A stretch of DNA of 64,000 nt from Posidonia oceanica. Its lineage: Eukaryota > Streptophyta > Magnoliopsida > Alismatales > Posidoniaceae. This document shows, one piece after another, positions 11,616 through 21,445 of the stretch. The notes below the pieces were generated by a model. That model searched no databases. It was given only the letters and a program-made list of their open reading frames with translations, and had not been told where the DNA came from. Made by a program: the position numbers and the translations under genes. Numbering within the stretch: the stretch's first letter is position 1; each line of letters starts with the position of its first letter. The DNA lies in NCBI GenBank assembly GCA_037176725.1, contig JAZBRS010000049.1, forward strand, positions 34,650,001 through 34,714,000, read 5' to 3'.

Positions 11616-11949
11616 TGTTGACACCCCATTTTGACAGGCTGAATTAGTGGATCTCTCTGGTGGCTTCAAAACCATTCTTTTCAAACCAAAACTCCAAATC
11701 AAACCCCAAAAACAAACCTAGAACTACACCCATTTTTCCAACCCAAAAATCATCCAAAAACCCTAGGAAAACCCATCCTTCCTAACCTAAAAAATCCTCC
11801 AAAAAATCCTTAGAATCTCCCACCAAAACTACTCCCAAAAACCCCAGAAAACCTAGGTAAAACTACCCTTTTTCGAGACCCAAAATCCTTCCAAAAACCT
11901 TCCAAAACCCCACTCCAAATCCTAGATCAAACACTAGAAACCCTAGGTC

Positions 11950-12900
11950 ACACACTCACTCAAAAACCACTCCAAATCCAAGCCTTTATCCTCCTCATCC
12001 CTCCAAATTATCCTTTTCTCTCTCCAAATTATTCTTTTTCTCTCCTCATTATTCTTTTCTCTCTCCTCTCTATTCTCCCTCTTATTCTCCTTCTTTTCAT
12101 GCTCTCCAGTGGGCCCACCTCATTCTTGCTCCTCCCCACCTATTCTCCTTTCTTCCCTTTATTTTATCTTTATTTTATTTTATCCCATGTTATTTGATCT
12201 TTATTTTCTTTTCATCCCTTTCCTTCTTTCTTTCTTTATCCCTTCCTTTCTTTCCTTCTTTCCTTCTTTCTTTCCTTCTTTCTTTTCCTTTTTTCCACTT
12301 TAAACCCTAAACCCTAAACCCTGAACCAAAATCCTAAATCCTAAACCCTGAACCTAACCCAAAACCCTAAACCCTAGAAAACCCTAGGAGAAACTACACT
12401 TAAAAAACCAGCACGGTTACCGTAGTGGTCGGGGGCCCCCTCCACTACCCCTTTGGTCGCGGGTTCGATACCTACCCCTCTCATGTTGTGTGGGATTTTC
12501 CCACACTCTCTTGCAGCTTGGGATTGATTCCCACACCTTTGTGTTGCCCACAGGTTTCGATCTTGGGACCTGTGGGCTCTCTTGCATGGAAAAAACCAAT
12601 AGGCTATCTTCAGTAGGTTAAAAAAAAAAAAACTACACTTAAAACCCTAGGAAAAACCTAGCAAAAACCTTAGGAAAACCTAGCAAGACCTTAACCTAGA
12701 AAAACCTAGCAAAAACCCTAGGAAAGACCTCCCAAAACCCTAGATCACATCCCCCTAAACCCTAGGAACACACCTACACGAAACTCCTCCAAATTCAGAT
12801 CTTTATCCTTCCTATCTCTCCTGATTATCCTTTTCTCTCTCCTGATTATTCTTTTTCTCTCTCCTGATTATCCTTTTCCTTTTCCTCACTATTCTCCCCC
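11950..12900 (+). repeat. Duplicated pyrimidine-rich block inside LTR A
   Basis: Two related blocks, about 11950-12100 and 12780-12900, each have a CTTTATCCT phrase, then repeats of ATTATCCTTTTCTCTCTCC. LTR B has only one such block (about 52220-52330). Between the copies are a TTTCC-rich tract (12130-12300), a short AAACCCT-rich stretch (12300-12390), a SINE, and AAACCTAGCAAA repeats. Confidence 0.6.
12391..12644 (+). mobile_element. tRNA-derived SINE with 15 bp target-site duplications
   Basis: A 224 bp insert (12406-12629) is flanked by identical copies of AAACTACACTTAAAA at 12391-12405 and 12630-12644. The head has a degenerate A box (near 12415-12428, GGTTACCGTAGTGG) and a consensus B box GGTTCGATACC at 12462-12472, as in the pol III promoter of tRNA genes. 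The body has two hairpins (12488-12506, 8 bp stem; 12547-12576, 9 bp stem). It ends in a run of A. These are the marks of SINE retroposition by LINE machinery. LTR B lacks it, so insertion followed the divergence of the two LTRs. I cannot name the SINE family. Confidence 0.88.
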
Positions 12901-12949
12901 TCTCTTCTCCTCCCTCCTTCAAACTCATCATCAGCCCCATTTAACACTT

Positions 12950-13800
12950 CTTAAAACAATTAAAGAGAAAAATCCAACCAGAAAAATAAATTAAGCACCT
13001 AAAAATAATTCAAAAGAAAATCTAATTAAAACGAATCAAAACAACCCAAAAACAGTTAAAACTAATTAACAACAAATTAAAACAAACTAAAAGACTTAAA
13101 AATGATTTAAAACAATTAAAAAACAAATTTCAAGACTTGAAACAAATAAAAAACAAATTTCAAAACTTAAAGACAATTAAAACCAACCAAAACCCATTAA
13201 AAACAATTAAAGAAGCAAACATAACAAAAACCACTCAAAACCCCTAAAAAACAATCTAACAATCCAATAAAAAACCTTAAAACAATCAAAGAAAAATTAA
13301 AGCAACTAACAAACCTAAAATCAAAAGAAAGAACATAATCAAAACAATTAAAAAACTTTGAGAAAACAATTAAAAGGAAAACTTAAACAATTAACAATTA
13401 AAAAAGAAGACAAACTTAAAATCAAATTAACAAACTCAAAAACAATCAACAATTAAAAATCGAATTAAAAAACTTAAAAACAATTAACAAACTTAAAATC
13501 GAAAAGAAAAACTTAAAATAAACTTAAATCAAGAGAAAAATTTAAACAATTAAAACAATAAAAAAAAACTTAAAAGAAAAAAACCATTAACAAACTCAAA
13601 AGAATAATTAAAAAGAAAATTAAAAAACAATTACTTAAAACTTTGAAACAAATCCAAAAAAACCAAAACCTAATTATCCTTCTTTTTCTCTTTCTTTCCC
13701 TCCTTCTTTCTATTTCTTTTTTATTTTCTTTTCTCTTTCTCCTCACAGCAACCATCTTCTCCCTCTCTTCTCTTTCTTTTTCTTTTTTTTTTTTCTCTAT
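12950..13800. other. A-rich tract then pyrimidine tract in LTR A
   Basis: About 730 bp of A-rich low-complexity sequence (AATTAAAAACAA-type words) is followed by a T/C-rich tract at 13681-13800. The same pair occurs in LTR B. No coding sequence is supported. Confidence 0.7.
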
Positions 13801-14945
13801 CATTCCTTCTACTGCTCAATCGACTGCACACCCCTACACCTACATGTCCTCCTCCCTCACAAGACCTCTGCACCAAGCCAGACCTGCTGCCTCCACGCCA
13901 TAGTCCGGCATGTGCCCCCCTTCAGCAGCCGTGTACCTGCCAAAGCCTCACCTCCTACCTCTACACACTCCTCACTCAAGTGCCGGCCGAACCCAGACCA
14001 AAAACCAGTAGCAACTTTGTTCCAAACACACACACAGACATACCCAAGCCCTCCTTCTTCCTTGTGCACTTCCCAGATCAAGAGACAATCCAAGAACTCA
14101 CCCTCCAGAAGCCCCCGAACCCATCTCTTCTCCAAAAGCTCAGAAAAACCTTCCCCATTGCAAAACCAACTCGAGAGCCATCACAAGACTCCCAAACTTC
14201 GCCACCTTACTCACCAAACAACCACCTTCTCAGGCCATCCAACATTTCACCCCGAAGCCACCCACACTCCCTGTAAACCACCACAAACACCTTCGCACCC
14301 AATCTGCCCGAAAACTTCAATCACTTCCAACTCCCTCTAGAACGACTGCAACCCCACTCCGATTCCTCCTACACGCTCACCAGACCACCACCTAGCCACC
14401 GAAGCCTCCACCTTGGCCTGGAGCGCCGCACACCGCCGGAACCACCTCAGCCACCACAGAGCAAACCAGTCCGAGCCGAATCTCCCTCCGAGCGGCCAAG
14501 CTCGCTTCTGGGCACACCAGGGGCTTCCCCAGATCGCCAGCAACACCTTCGGATCGTGCCAGCAGCCCACCAACGCGCCACACGCCGCTGCAACCTTCAC
14601 CAACAGTGCAGCAAACCACCGAGGTCGGTGGCCCACTCCGGCGTGCAAAACAGGTAGCTAACCCCTCCCCTGGTTCTGTCTCCCTCTCCTCTTGCTTCTC
14701 GGCCTTCCTTCGGAACGTTTCGTGCACTGTGCTGCCCCCAGCAGCTCACCAGAATGGCTTTCTTCTCCAGCGCCGGTCACCACTATAGCAGCCGCCCACG
14801 CTCTCCAGCGCCCCGCGCCGCTTCCGGACGCCGCCCATGCCTCCGCTGGACCGCACCAAGCTTCCCCGCGTGCCGCCCGAGCTGCGCCGCCCTCTCCTCC
14901 GCTGCTGCAAGATCCTCCCCGGCGAGCCCCAGCCATGCCCACTGT
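13801..14945 (+). other. GC/C-rich segment of LTR A, apparently noncoding
   Basis: Open frames of 80-140 residues exist on both strands, but they are Pro/Ser/Thr- or Gly/Ala/Arg-rich, overlap one another, and are not kept in LTR B. I therefore treat them as by-products of base composition. The segment corresponds to about 53540-55000 in LTR B. Confidence 0.6.
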
Positions 14946-16300
14946 TCCTTTTTATTATTTTTTAAGCTTTAGGTTTATTTTTTGTTTAGCTTAGGTAGTT
15001 TACACCTGCATTGCATTAGTTTCCCTTCAGTTCTCTATATTTTCTTTTAGGTCCAGGCATGGTTTAGGTTTGATTTAAATCAGAAAAAAAACTATATAAC
15101 ATTGCATTTAATATCTATAGTTTCTTTTATTTACATGTTCGTCCTACTGTAGTTTAAATTCTTTTGATATCTTTTAGTTTTAGTCTAGCTATTTATTTTA
15201 ATTGCATCCTAGTCCCTCTGTAGTTCAAAACCTTTTATTATCTTTTAGTTTTAGCCCTGTTATTTGTTTTTATTGCACTTTGGTCCTACTGCAGTTCAAT
15301 ATCTTTTTTGTTTCTTAGTTTTTAGTCCAGCAATTTATTTATTTTGCATCTAAGTCCTCCAGTTGATTAATGTCATTTAATTTCATGTTTTTAGCTTATT
15401 ACATTGCATTTATCTCCTGCTATTTATTTTATTTACAAATCAGTCCTCTACTCAGTTGTTAAATTCATTTAATTTCATATTTTACCATATTACATTGCAC
15501 TTTTATTCTGTATTTTATTTTATTTACTTTCCAGTCCTCTACATGTTAGGAAAATCATTTAATTTCATACTTTACCATATTGCATTGCATTTTAGCCCCT
15601 GTACTTTGTTTAATTGCACATCAGTCCTCATACAGTTCATGCATTTCATTTAATCTGCATTTAAATCATATTGCATTACTAAAAACACAAATACTTGCTG
15701 TAATTGCACTTAAGTCCACATTCTGTGAATCAGTAGCTTAAATTTGCATCATTTCATTGCATATAAAACCCACAAAAATCCTGTAATTGCACATTAGTCC
15801 TCAGAGTATTCATCTTTCATTTAATTTCTGTTTCTTATCTTTTTGCATTGTAGAAAAACCCATAAAAATAGGTTAATTGCATTTTAATCCTCCATGCATT
15901 AAATACCTTGTTAGTTGCATTTTAAACCACATTGCATTGTTAAAAAGCCCAATAGTTTTCTGAAATTGCACATAAGTCCATGTTTTCAACTTTTACAAGT
16001 TTGCATGCTTTCTTTGCATTGCATTTAGGCCCTATTAGTTTTTAAAAATTGCATTTAGGTCCTTTTCTTGCATTTTTGCATGCATTCATCCTAATTAACA
16101 TTGCATTTAGCCCATGCACCCTTGCATTAGCATTCTTGCACACATTTGCATTCTTTTGCACACATTTAGGGTTAATTTGCACATAAGCCCCTGCACTTCT
16201 CCCTATTTGCACTTAGACCCCCATCTTTGCATTTTTTACACGCATTGCACCCATACATCTTTGCACTTAGCATCTTTGCACACTTTTAAGCACTTTTAGC
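14946..16300 (+). repeat. Degenerate TTGCATTTTAGTCC-type repeats in LTR A
   Basis: Phrases such as ATTGCATTTAGGTCC and TTGCACATAAGTCC recur every 40-110 bp in T-rich sequence, too diverged for clean unit borders. LTR B has the same at about 55090-56220. No gene is supported. Confidence 0.65.
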
Positions 16301-16516
16301 TCCCATGTATGTGGGAGGACCTATTTTGCACACCCCTAGGACCTTTTTACACTTAGATCCTTTCTCCTCCCCTGGTTCTTGGATCTTCTGCTTTGAGACC
16401 TGTGTATCTTCCGATCGGACCGCCGGATCTTCGCAACCAAGCTACCTGGACCATCCTGGTGGAGCGGACTTCCATGTTGACCAAGGTTACCTTAGATCAG
16501 GCCTCAGATCTCCAAG

Positions 16517-16835
16517 GTAAGTCCTTCTGAACCTCCGCATAGCACTTTGTCGCATACCACTTGCATTGCATGCATTGTTTTCGCGTCGCGTTTTCCGCGC
16601 ATGTAGATTAGGACTTCCCCTCTTGCCTATCAACTCCACTTCCTCTTTTCGCGTACTCTTAGTGTCTTTGGGTTGAGTTTTCCATGGATTCATTCCTGAT
16701 TGTGGCCTTCTTCCCCCTTTTCCACGATCCGATTGCACCGTGAGCTTTGGACAGCGTACAAAACATATTGTGGGTCGGTTTAGTGGGAAACAGAATAGTG
16801 GTGATCCCTCCACTTGCTTTCTTTCTCCTTTGCAG
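16517..16835 (+). other. Putative 319 bp intron in LTR A
   Basis: A consensus donor CCAAG/GTAAGT (intron begins 16517) is followed by a pyrimidine-rich acceptor TTTCTCCTTTGCAG/GT (intron ends 16835). The corresponding pair in LTR B is 56442-56768, donor identical, acceptor TTTGTAG. The place, late in the LTR, fits a spliced leader of the element's own transcript. Splicing itself is inferred. Confidence 0.5.
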
Positions 16836-17790
16836 GTCTTCACACCTGCATTGTGTGGTCCTTAAGTGGTATTTGTCTTCGTGCTTACATCGCTTGCCTT
16901 TCTTTACTTGCTTGATTCCTCCCTTTTGCGTATTTTCGCATCATTTTACGCGCCCGTATCTGTTTTGCTTGTTTTCGCACCGTTTTGCGTGCCTGCTTTG
17001 TTTCTCGCACCGTTTTGCATGCCTGCCTTGTTTCTTGCACTGTTTTGTGTGCCTACTTTGTTTCTCGCACCGTTTTGCGTGTTTGCTCCTATTTTCCTTT
17101 GCATGTCGCTTGCATGTGTATGGTTTTTACCGCCGTTTTGTTTTATCGCCTGCATTTGCATTAGGGCAGTGATGCTTACTGCCTGGAGTTCCCACGAACC
17201 AGGGTTCACCCGGTTCGGAACACAGACAGCGTTGCTGAGCGCTTAGATTGCACGTTTAATTCCTTGCATGCATTCTATCACTTAAAGCACACCTTTGAGC
17301 ATCTAATTAGGCATTCATGGCACTTAGGCATTCAAAGTATGCATTTCCCTGCGTATGCGAGCGTAAGCCTAGAAAGACCTATTCTCGAGCGTGTCGGGGG
17401 TGCCTAACACCTTCCCCGCACGTAATAGGAGTCCTTACCCTTTCTCATGGCCCACAATGACCATATTGCCCTTATCCCAGGCATGAGTCACATCATTTGC
17501 ATCTCATTGCATATCATTTCATTCGCATTGCATGGCATTACATCTATTGCTTGGTTTTGCGTGTTTATTCACGTATGTCCCCAGTTTTCCTTATCTCCCG
17601 ACTTAATAGACACGGTGGCGACTCTGATTTGTCTTATCTTCTTCTTTTCTTCCCTTTTTTCCCTTTTTTAAGTGTTTTCGAGTTAAGTCTTCCTTCTCAG
17701 ACACAGCTGCTAATAGTGAACCTGATTCCGATCGATGCACGCGAGCTTTGGCATCGTGCATGGACGATCCGAACACCGGAATCATTATTG
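16836..17790 (+). other. U5-like end region of LTR A
   Basis: No gene is supported. It contains repeats of CGTTTTGCGTGCC-type words (16970-17100), a GAACCAGGGTTC inverted repeat near 17200 and a conserved block from about 17380 (GTGTCGGGGGTGCCTAACAC) to the LTR end. That block also survives at 44230-44650, in LTR B, and in reverse in the minus-strand LTR near 25070. It is the best-conserved LTR segment in the window. Confidence 0.6.
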
Positions 17791-18039
17791 TGGTGTACAG
17801 CTCTAGCGCGGGGGTGCCGTTTGCCAAGCTTCTGCTGTAGGCGTAGGCGATGCAAGTGTTGAAAGTAAATGGCTGAATGTAAAGGTGCTAAAAGTAAAGA
17901 TGCTGAAAGTAAAGATGCTGTGGATGTGCATGCGATGACGGGCATGAAACGCTCGAGAAATGGAGTGTGGAAGTTGGTGTAATGACTACAGAGAAGTAGC
18001 AGCGCAATAAGGGTGCAATGCTATGCAATGTTGTGCAGT

Positions 18040-18480
18040 GAAGTGCCAAGTATATATAATGGAACATCGGGCATGCGGAACCGAGATAACAATCCCGAGC
18101 CGTGCACTACTGTGGGTGCCATCCCAAGCCGGCAAGCTGCAAAAGTCCCGCGGGTGCCGAGGATGTTACCTTAAGCAATACGCGAACCAGGGGTTCAAAT
18201 CCTAAGTATGCAATGTCCGTGTGATGATGAAATGCTATACTAGGACTGACTCTACAGAGGATACAAGGAAGTTATATGATGATATGCAATGAAATGCTAG
18301 TGAAATGTAGTGTATAAATAGTGGGATGCTGGGCACGCGAAACCGAGAAAACGATCCTTGGCCGCACACTACTGCAAGTATCATCCAAAGCCGGCAAGCT
18401 GCGAAAGTCTTGCAGGTGCTGAGGATGCTACCTTAGGCATTACGCGAACCAAGGGTTCGGATCCTAAGCACGCGATGTCC
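18040..18480. repeat. Direct duplication of about 260 bp in the minus-strand tail
   Basis: Two related blocks lie at about 18040-18220 and 18300-18490. Each has GCGGAACCGAGA-like, GCCGGCAAGCTGC and GCTACCTTA-like phrases and ends in CGAACCA-GGGTTC. Element 3 has the corresponding sequence in reverse near 61740-61900. Confidence 0.6.
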
Positions 18481-18540
18481 ATGTGATGATGAGGTGCTAA
18501 TGCCACGCAACAGAATGCTATTACACTACGACGAAGGGGT

Positions 18541-18790
18541 GATAAGTTAACGGACCTATCGCCGGATAGTTAGGGAGTATCAGCCCTTTGAGGAGTTGAC
18601 GGACTCATCACCGGATAGTTGGGGAATATCGGCCTGCTGAGGATTTGACGGACTCATCACCAGATAGTTAGGGTTATCGACCCGCTAAGGAGTTGACGAA
18701 CTCATCACTGGATAGTTAGGGCTATCAGCCCGCTAAGGAGTTGACGGACTCATCACCGGATAGTTAGGGCTATCAGCCCGAATGGGGGTG
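18541..18790 (-). repeat. Five-unit hairpin array in the minus-strand tail
   Basis: About 62 bp units combine GGATAGTTAGGGCTATC (hairpin with loop CCCTAA on the sense strand) and GAGTTGACGGACTC (hairpin with loop of CCGTCA type). Five units follow one another with small differences. Further scattered units continue to 19460 and at 20898-21000. Confidence 0.85.
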
Positions 18791-21159
18791 AGATGATACC
18801 AAGGGGCTGCCAGACGCACCTAGTATCGAAGGCATTGACAGGCTAGCGAGTCTGTCAAGCAAGAGAGGTGGTGACAAGTGAGACGACTTATAACCACGAA
18901 TGCAACGGGAATACCATACCCGAAGGTGCGGCAGAGGTCCGTAGACGCTCCCGTAACAGTTGGGGATGTCAGCCCAATGCAGATGGAAATGGGATACCAT
19001 GGGGCAGCAAATAAAGATGCCCCTGGTATCGGTGAACGATACCAGGGGACAGCCGAAGCACCCATGGCATCAAAATGCAAGGTAGAGACAACACTAATGG
19101 GTTTGTCAGCTGAGTAGTTAGGGCTACCAGCCCGAATGCAATGAGATGAATGTAAGGGCTCACCGCGCAAAGTGCAATGATGGTAGGGAATGCAATGGAA
19201 TAATGCAAATGCAGGGTGATAAGTTGACTAACCTATTGCCGAATAGTTAGGGATATCAGCTTGATGAGATGAAGGGGGCGATACCACAGGGCAGCAAAAA
19301 AGATGCCCTTGGTATCAGGGATGATACCAGGGGACAGCCTAAGCACCCGTGGCATCGAGATGCGAGGATGGATGGATGATAAGTTGATGGACTTATCGTC
19401 GAATAGTTAGGGATATCAATCCGAATGCAAAATAATAGATTTGACGGACCCATCGTCGAGCAGTTTAGGGGTGCTAGCCCGATGCTGGGAATGTAGAATA
19501 ATGTAGAGAGAAGACAGGGAACCCATCGAGGCAAGTGTGCAATGGTCTCAGTGCGGGCATGTGATGCAACGTCACAGGGTGACAAGCAAGGGACATGCTG
19601 GTCATCATGGACCTACCCAACGCGGTGGGCAACAAATATTGAAAAGCGCGGAGCCTTTGAGCGAGGCAGGCAAAAGTGCTCATCCTTGGCTTCGGTTTTC
19701 GAAAACAGGGAGAAAGGGAGAAGATAAAAATATAATACAGCATGCATGTTTTGGTGGCTTTGGACTCAAAAGCAGCTGTGCCATGAGGGTGTTACTGGTT
19801 TTTTCGACTCAAGAGACTCGATCCTCGAGCGACGCTATGCCGAGTTGTGGCTGGTGGCTCTCTTTCTCACTCTTAGTTCGGGATGAGGCCTTAGCTCTGC
19901 AGAGTATAGCCTTTGGCTGCCTGTGGGTAGCAAAAGCGTTGGATGTAGCTTCATAGCCTCCATCTCAATTCCTCAGGGACCGACTATCAATTTTGACGCT
20001 TACGGAATGATATTTCTTTTCCCCCCTTAAGTGACTGGAGTTTGCATCTAGCCTGCTAAGGAGGTAGAGTTGTCTGCATAAGGGATTGGAGCGTGCTACT
20101 GCGCTCGGAGGGTGGGGCTAGGTCCTCTTGATAAGGTATCCCGTGTAATTGCCAGTGTGGCACTTGAAGTTGATAGCTAAGGGGGCTTCGATGCTCGTCC
20201 GAGTCACTCCTCTCATGAGCGCCTTCTTTCTTCAACTTCTTTCTTCATTTTTCTTTTGTGCTCAGCATGCACATCATATTATCACATTCTTTTTCTCACA
20301 TGATCTCTATTCTTTTGGATATGCATGACTTCGCCCTCTTGGGGTAGCGGTCCCGGGTGAGGCGTTGAGAGTTCGGCTGATCAGCGTACACTTTCAGCCT
20401 TTGCAATGTGTAGACAGCCTCTGGCTATGCTCTGCTATGCTTTGGTCCTCTCCATATTCGGTGGATCTCGCTTGAGGAGCTTTGAAGTTCTGCGAGATGC
20501 TCTATTCTGCTCTCAGTCTCACTCTATGGCCACATGCAAGAGATGGCGCTGCTCGGGTGAGACTTGCCTGAGATTGTCACTGCTTGACATCCTCCAGGCG
20601 CTGCTTGTTTGCTCGAAGCCGGGATTCTGATTATACAAATGTTTATGAGTTTTGTATTTTTTAGGAGGGAAAAGGACAAACATGTTTTGGATTTTTGCAT
20701 TAGTTTTGTATTTTTATGGTTTTTGGTTTTGGAAAACATAAAAAGAGAAAATTAGCAGCAAGGCGAAGAAAATATTTTTGGTGTTTTTTATTTTCTTGAT
20801 TTTTTTTGTGCTTTTGTTTTTTATAGGATGCGAGAAATGACATGTATATGCAGAAAATGATAAATGCGTGCAAAGAATGATAGATATGTACAGAGGATGA
20901 TAGGTTGACAGACCTATCACTGAATAGTTAGGGATATCAGCCCTAATGGTGATAGGTTAACGGACCTATCGCCAAGCAGTCTGGGCTGCTAGCCCGATGA
21001 TAGATGCATGAAGCAGAAAGGAACGCATGTTTTTAGGTTTTGATGATTTTATGTTTTTTAAGATTTTCTGACAAGGTGAGAAAGCGTAAAAAACAAAACA
21101 AAACCAAAAGAAAAGAAAAGACAGTGCAGAAATAAAAAAGAGGGGTAAAAGAGACTTAC

Positions 21160-21445
21160 CTATCAGCAACCTCGGGAGGGAGGTGCTGGGTCCATCCCAA
21201 CGCTGTTGATGCTGTCGGCAAGGTTCACTGTTGGCAGTGTGGGGAGCACTAGGGCTGCTAACGGCAGTGCAGGGAGCACTGGAGCTGCTAAGGTTAGAGG
21301 AGGAGCTAACCTGGATGGCGCTGCGACTGGCCTTGCTGCCGATGCTGCTGCTGCATCTTCGGGCATCCCTCGGACGAGCTAGGAAAGGGGGAAAAAGGTG
21401 ATTGCGCCGATGGGATCGAAAGGATCCACCGGGGCGGAGCTAGAC
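21160..21445 (-). other. Post-gag segment ending in a splice-donor-like site
   Basis: On the minus strand this Ala/Leu/Pro-rich, GCAGT-repeat segment follows the gag stop and ends with ATAG/GTAAGT (intron would start at 21159). Equivalent segments are 48077-48372 and 58736-59030. No protein domain is visible. Confidence 0.5.

Larger units (their letters stand above)
1..17790 (+). mobile_element. Ty3/gypsy (Tat/Ogre-like) element 1, 3' part, decayed
   Basis: The domain order gag end, protease, RT, RNase H, integrase, then an extra frame, polypurine tract and LTR is that of a Ty3/gypsy element. RT wording such as VMPFGLKNAGTTYQR and YVDDMIAKTKEPEDHL, and LTRs of about 6 kb, fit the Tat/Ogre group. 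The 5' LTR and most of gag lie upstream of the window. The element is dead: there are more than a dozen in-frame stops and at least two frameshifts. The 3' LTR ends near 17790 and is followed directly by an oppositely oriented relative, so element 1 may have inserted into that one. Family level is secure; the Tat/Ogre assignment rests on motif recognition without a tree. Confidence 0.9.
11616..17790 (+). repeat. 3' LTR of element 1 (LTR A), about 6.2 kb
   Basis: It starts TGTTGACACCCC right after the polypurine tract and ends near ATCATTATTG, corresponding to GATTACTACA in LTR B. It shares the block order of LTR B (51840-57871): AAACCCTAG-rich start, pyrimidine tracts, A-rich tract, GC/C-rich segment, TTGCAT-rich segment, spliced-leader-like segment and a conserved end. 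It is clearly diverged from LTR B and carries a SINE that LTR B lacks. The exact 3' end is uncertain by a few bases. Confidence 0.85.
17791..21159 (-). other. Noncoding hairpin-bearing tail of the minus-strand element
   Basis: No coding sequence is supported. On the element's sense strand it matches the tails of elements 2 and 3. It contains hairpin blocks (20898-21000 and 18541-19460), long hairpins at 19020-19048 (12 bp stem, loop GTGAA) and 19306-19333, and a middle part (19490-20880) with no recognisable gene. Confidence 0.7.

Noticed and set aside
12300..12325. Interstitial telomere repeat (AAACCCT x3).
   Set aside because: Only about three units, inside a long AAACCCTAG-rich low-complexity LTR segment that drifts freely.
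13912..14340. A 142-codon Pro/Thr/Ser-rich frame in LTR A.
   Set aside because: Not conserved in the matching part of LTR B, and no domain.
15085..15110. TATA-box-like ACTATATAACA as LTR promoter.
   Set aside because: Not kept at the matching place in LTR B (about 55140), and no other promoter evidence.
18060..18480. Possible tRNA genes from CGAACCAGGGGTTCAAATCC, which resembles a B box.
   Set aside because: No acceptor stem, D arm or anticodon arm can be formed around it. It is part of a repeated tail sequence with a GAACC/GGTTC inverted repeat.
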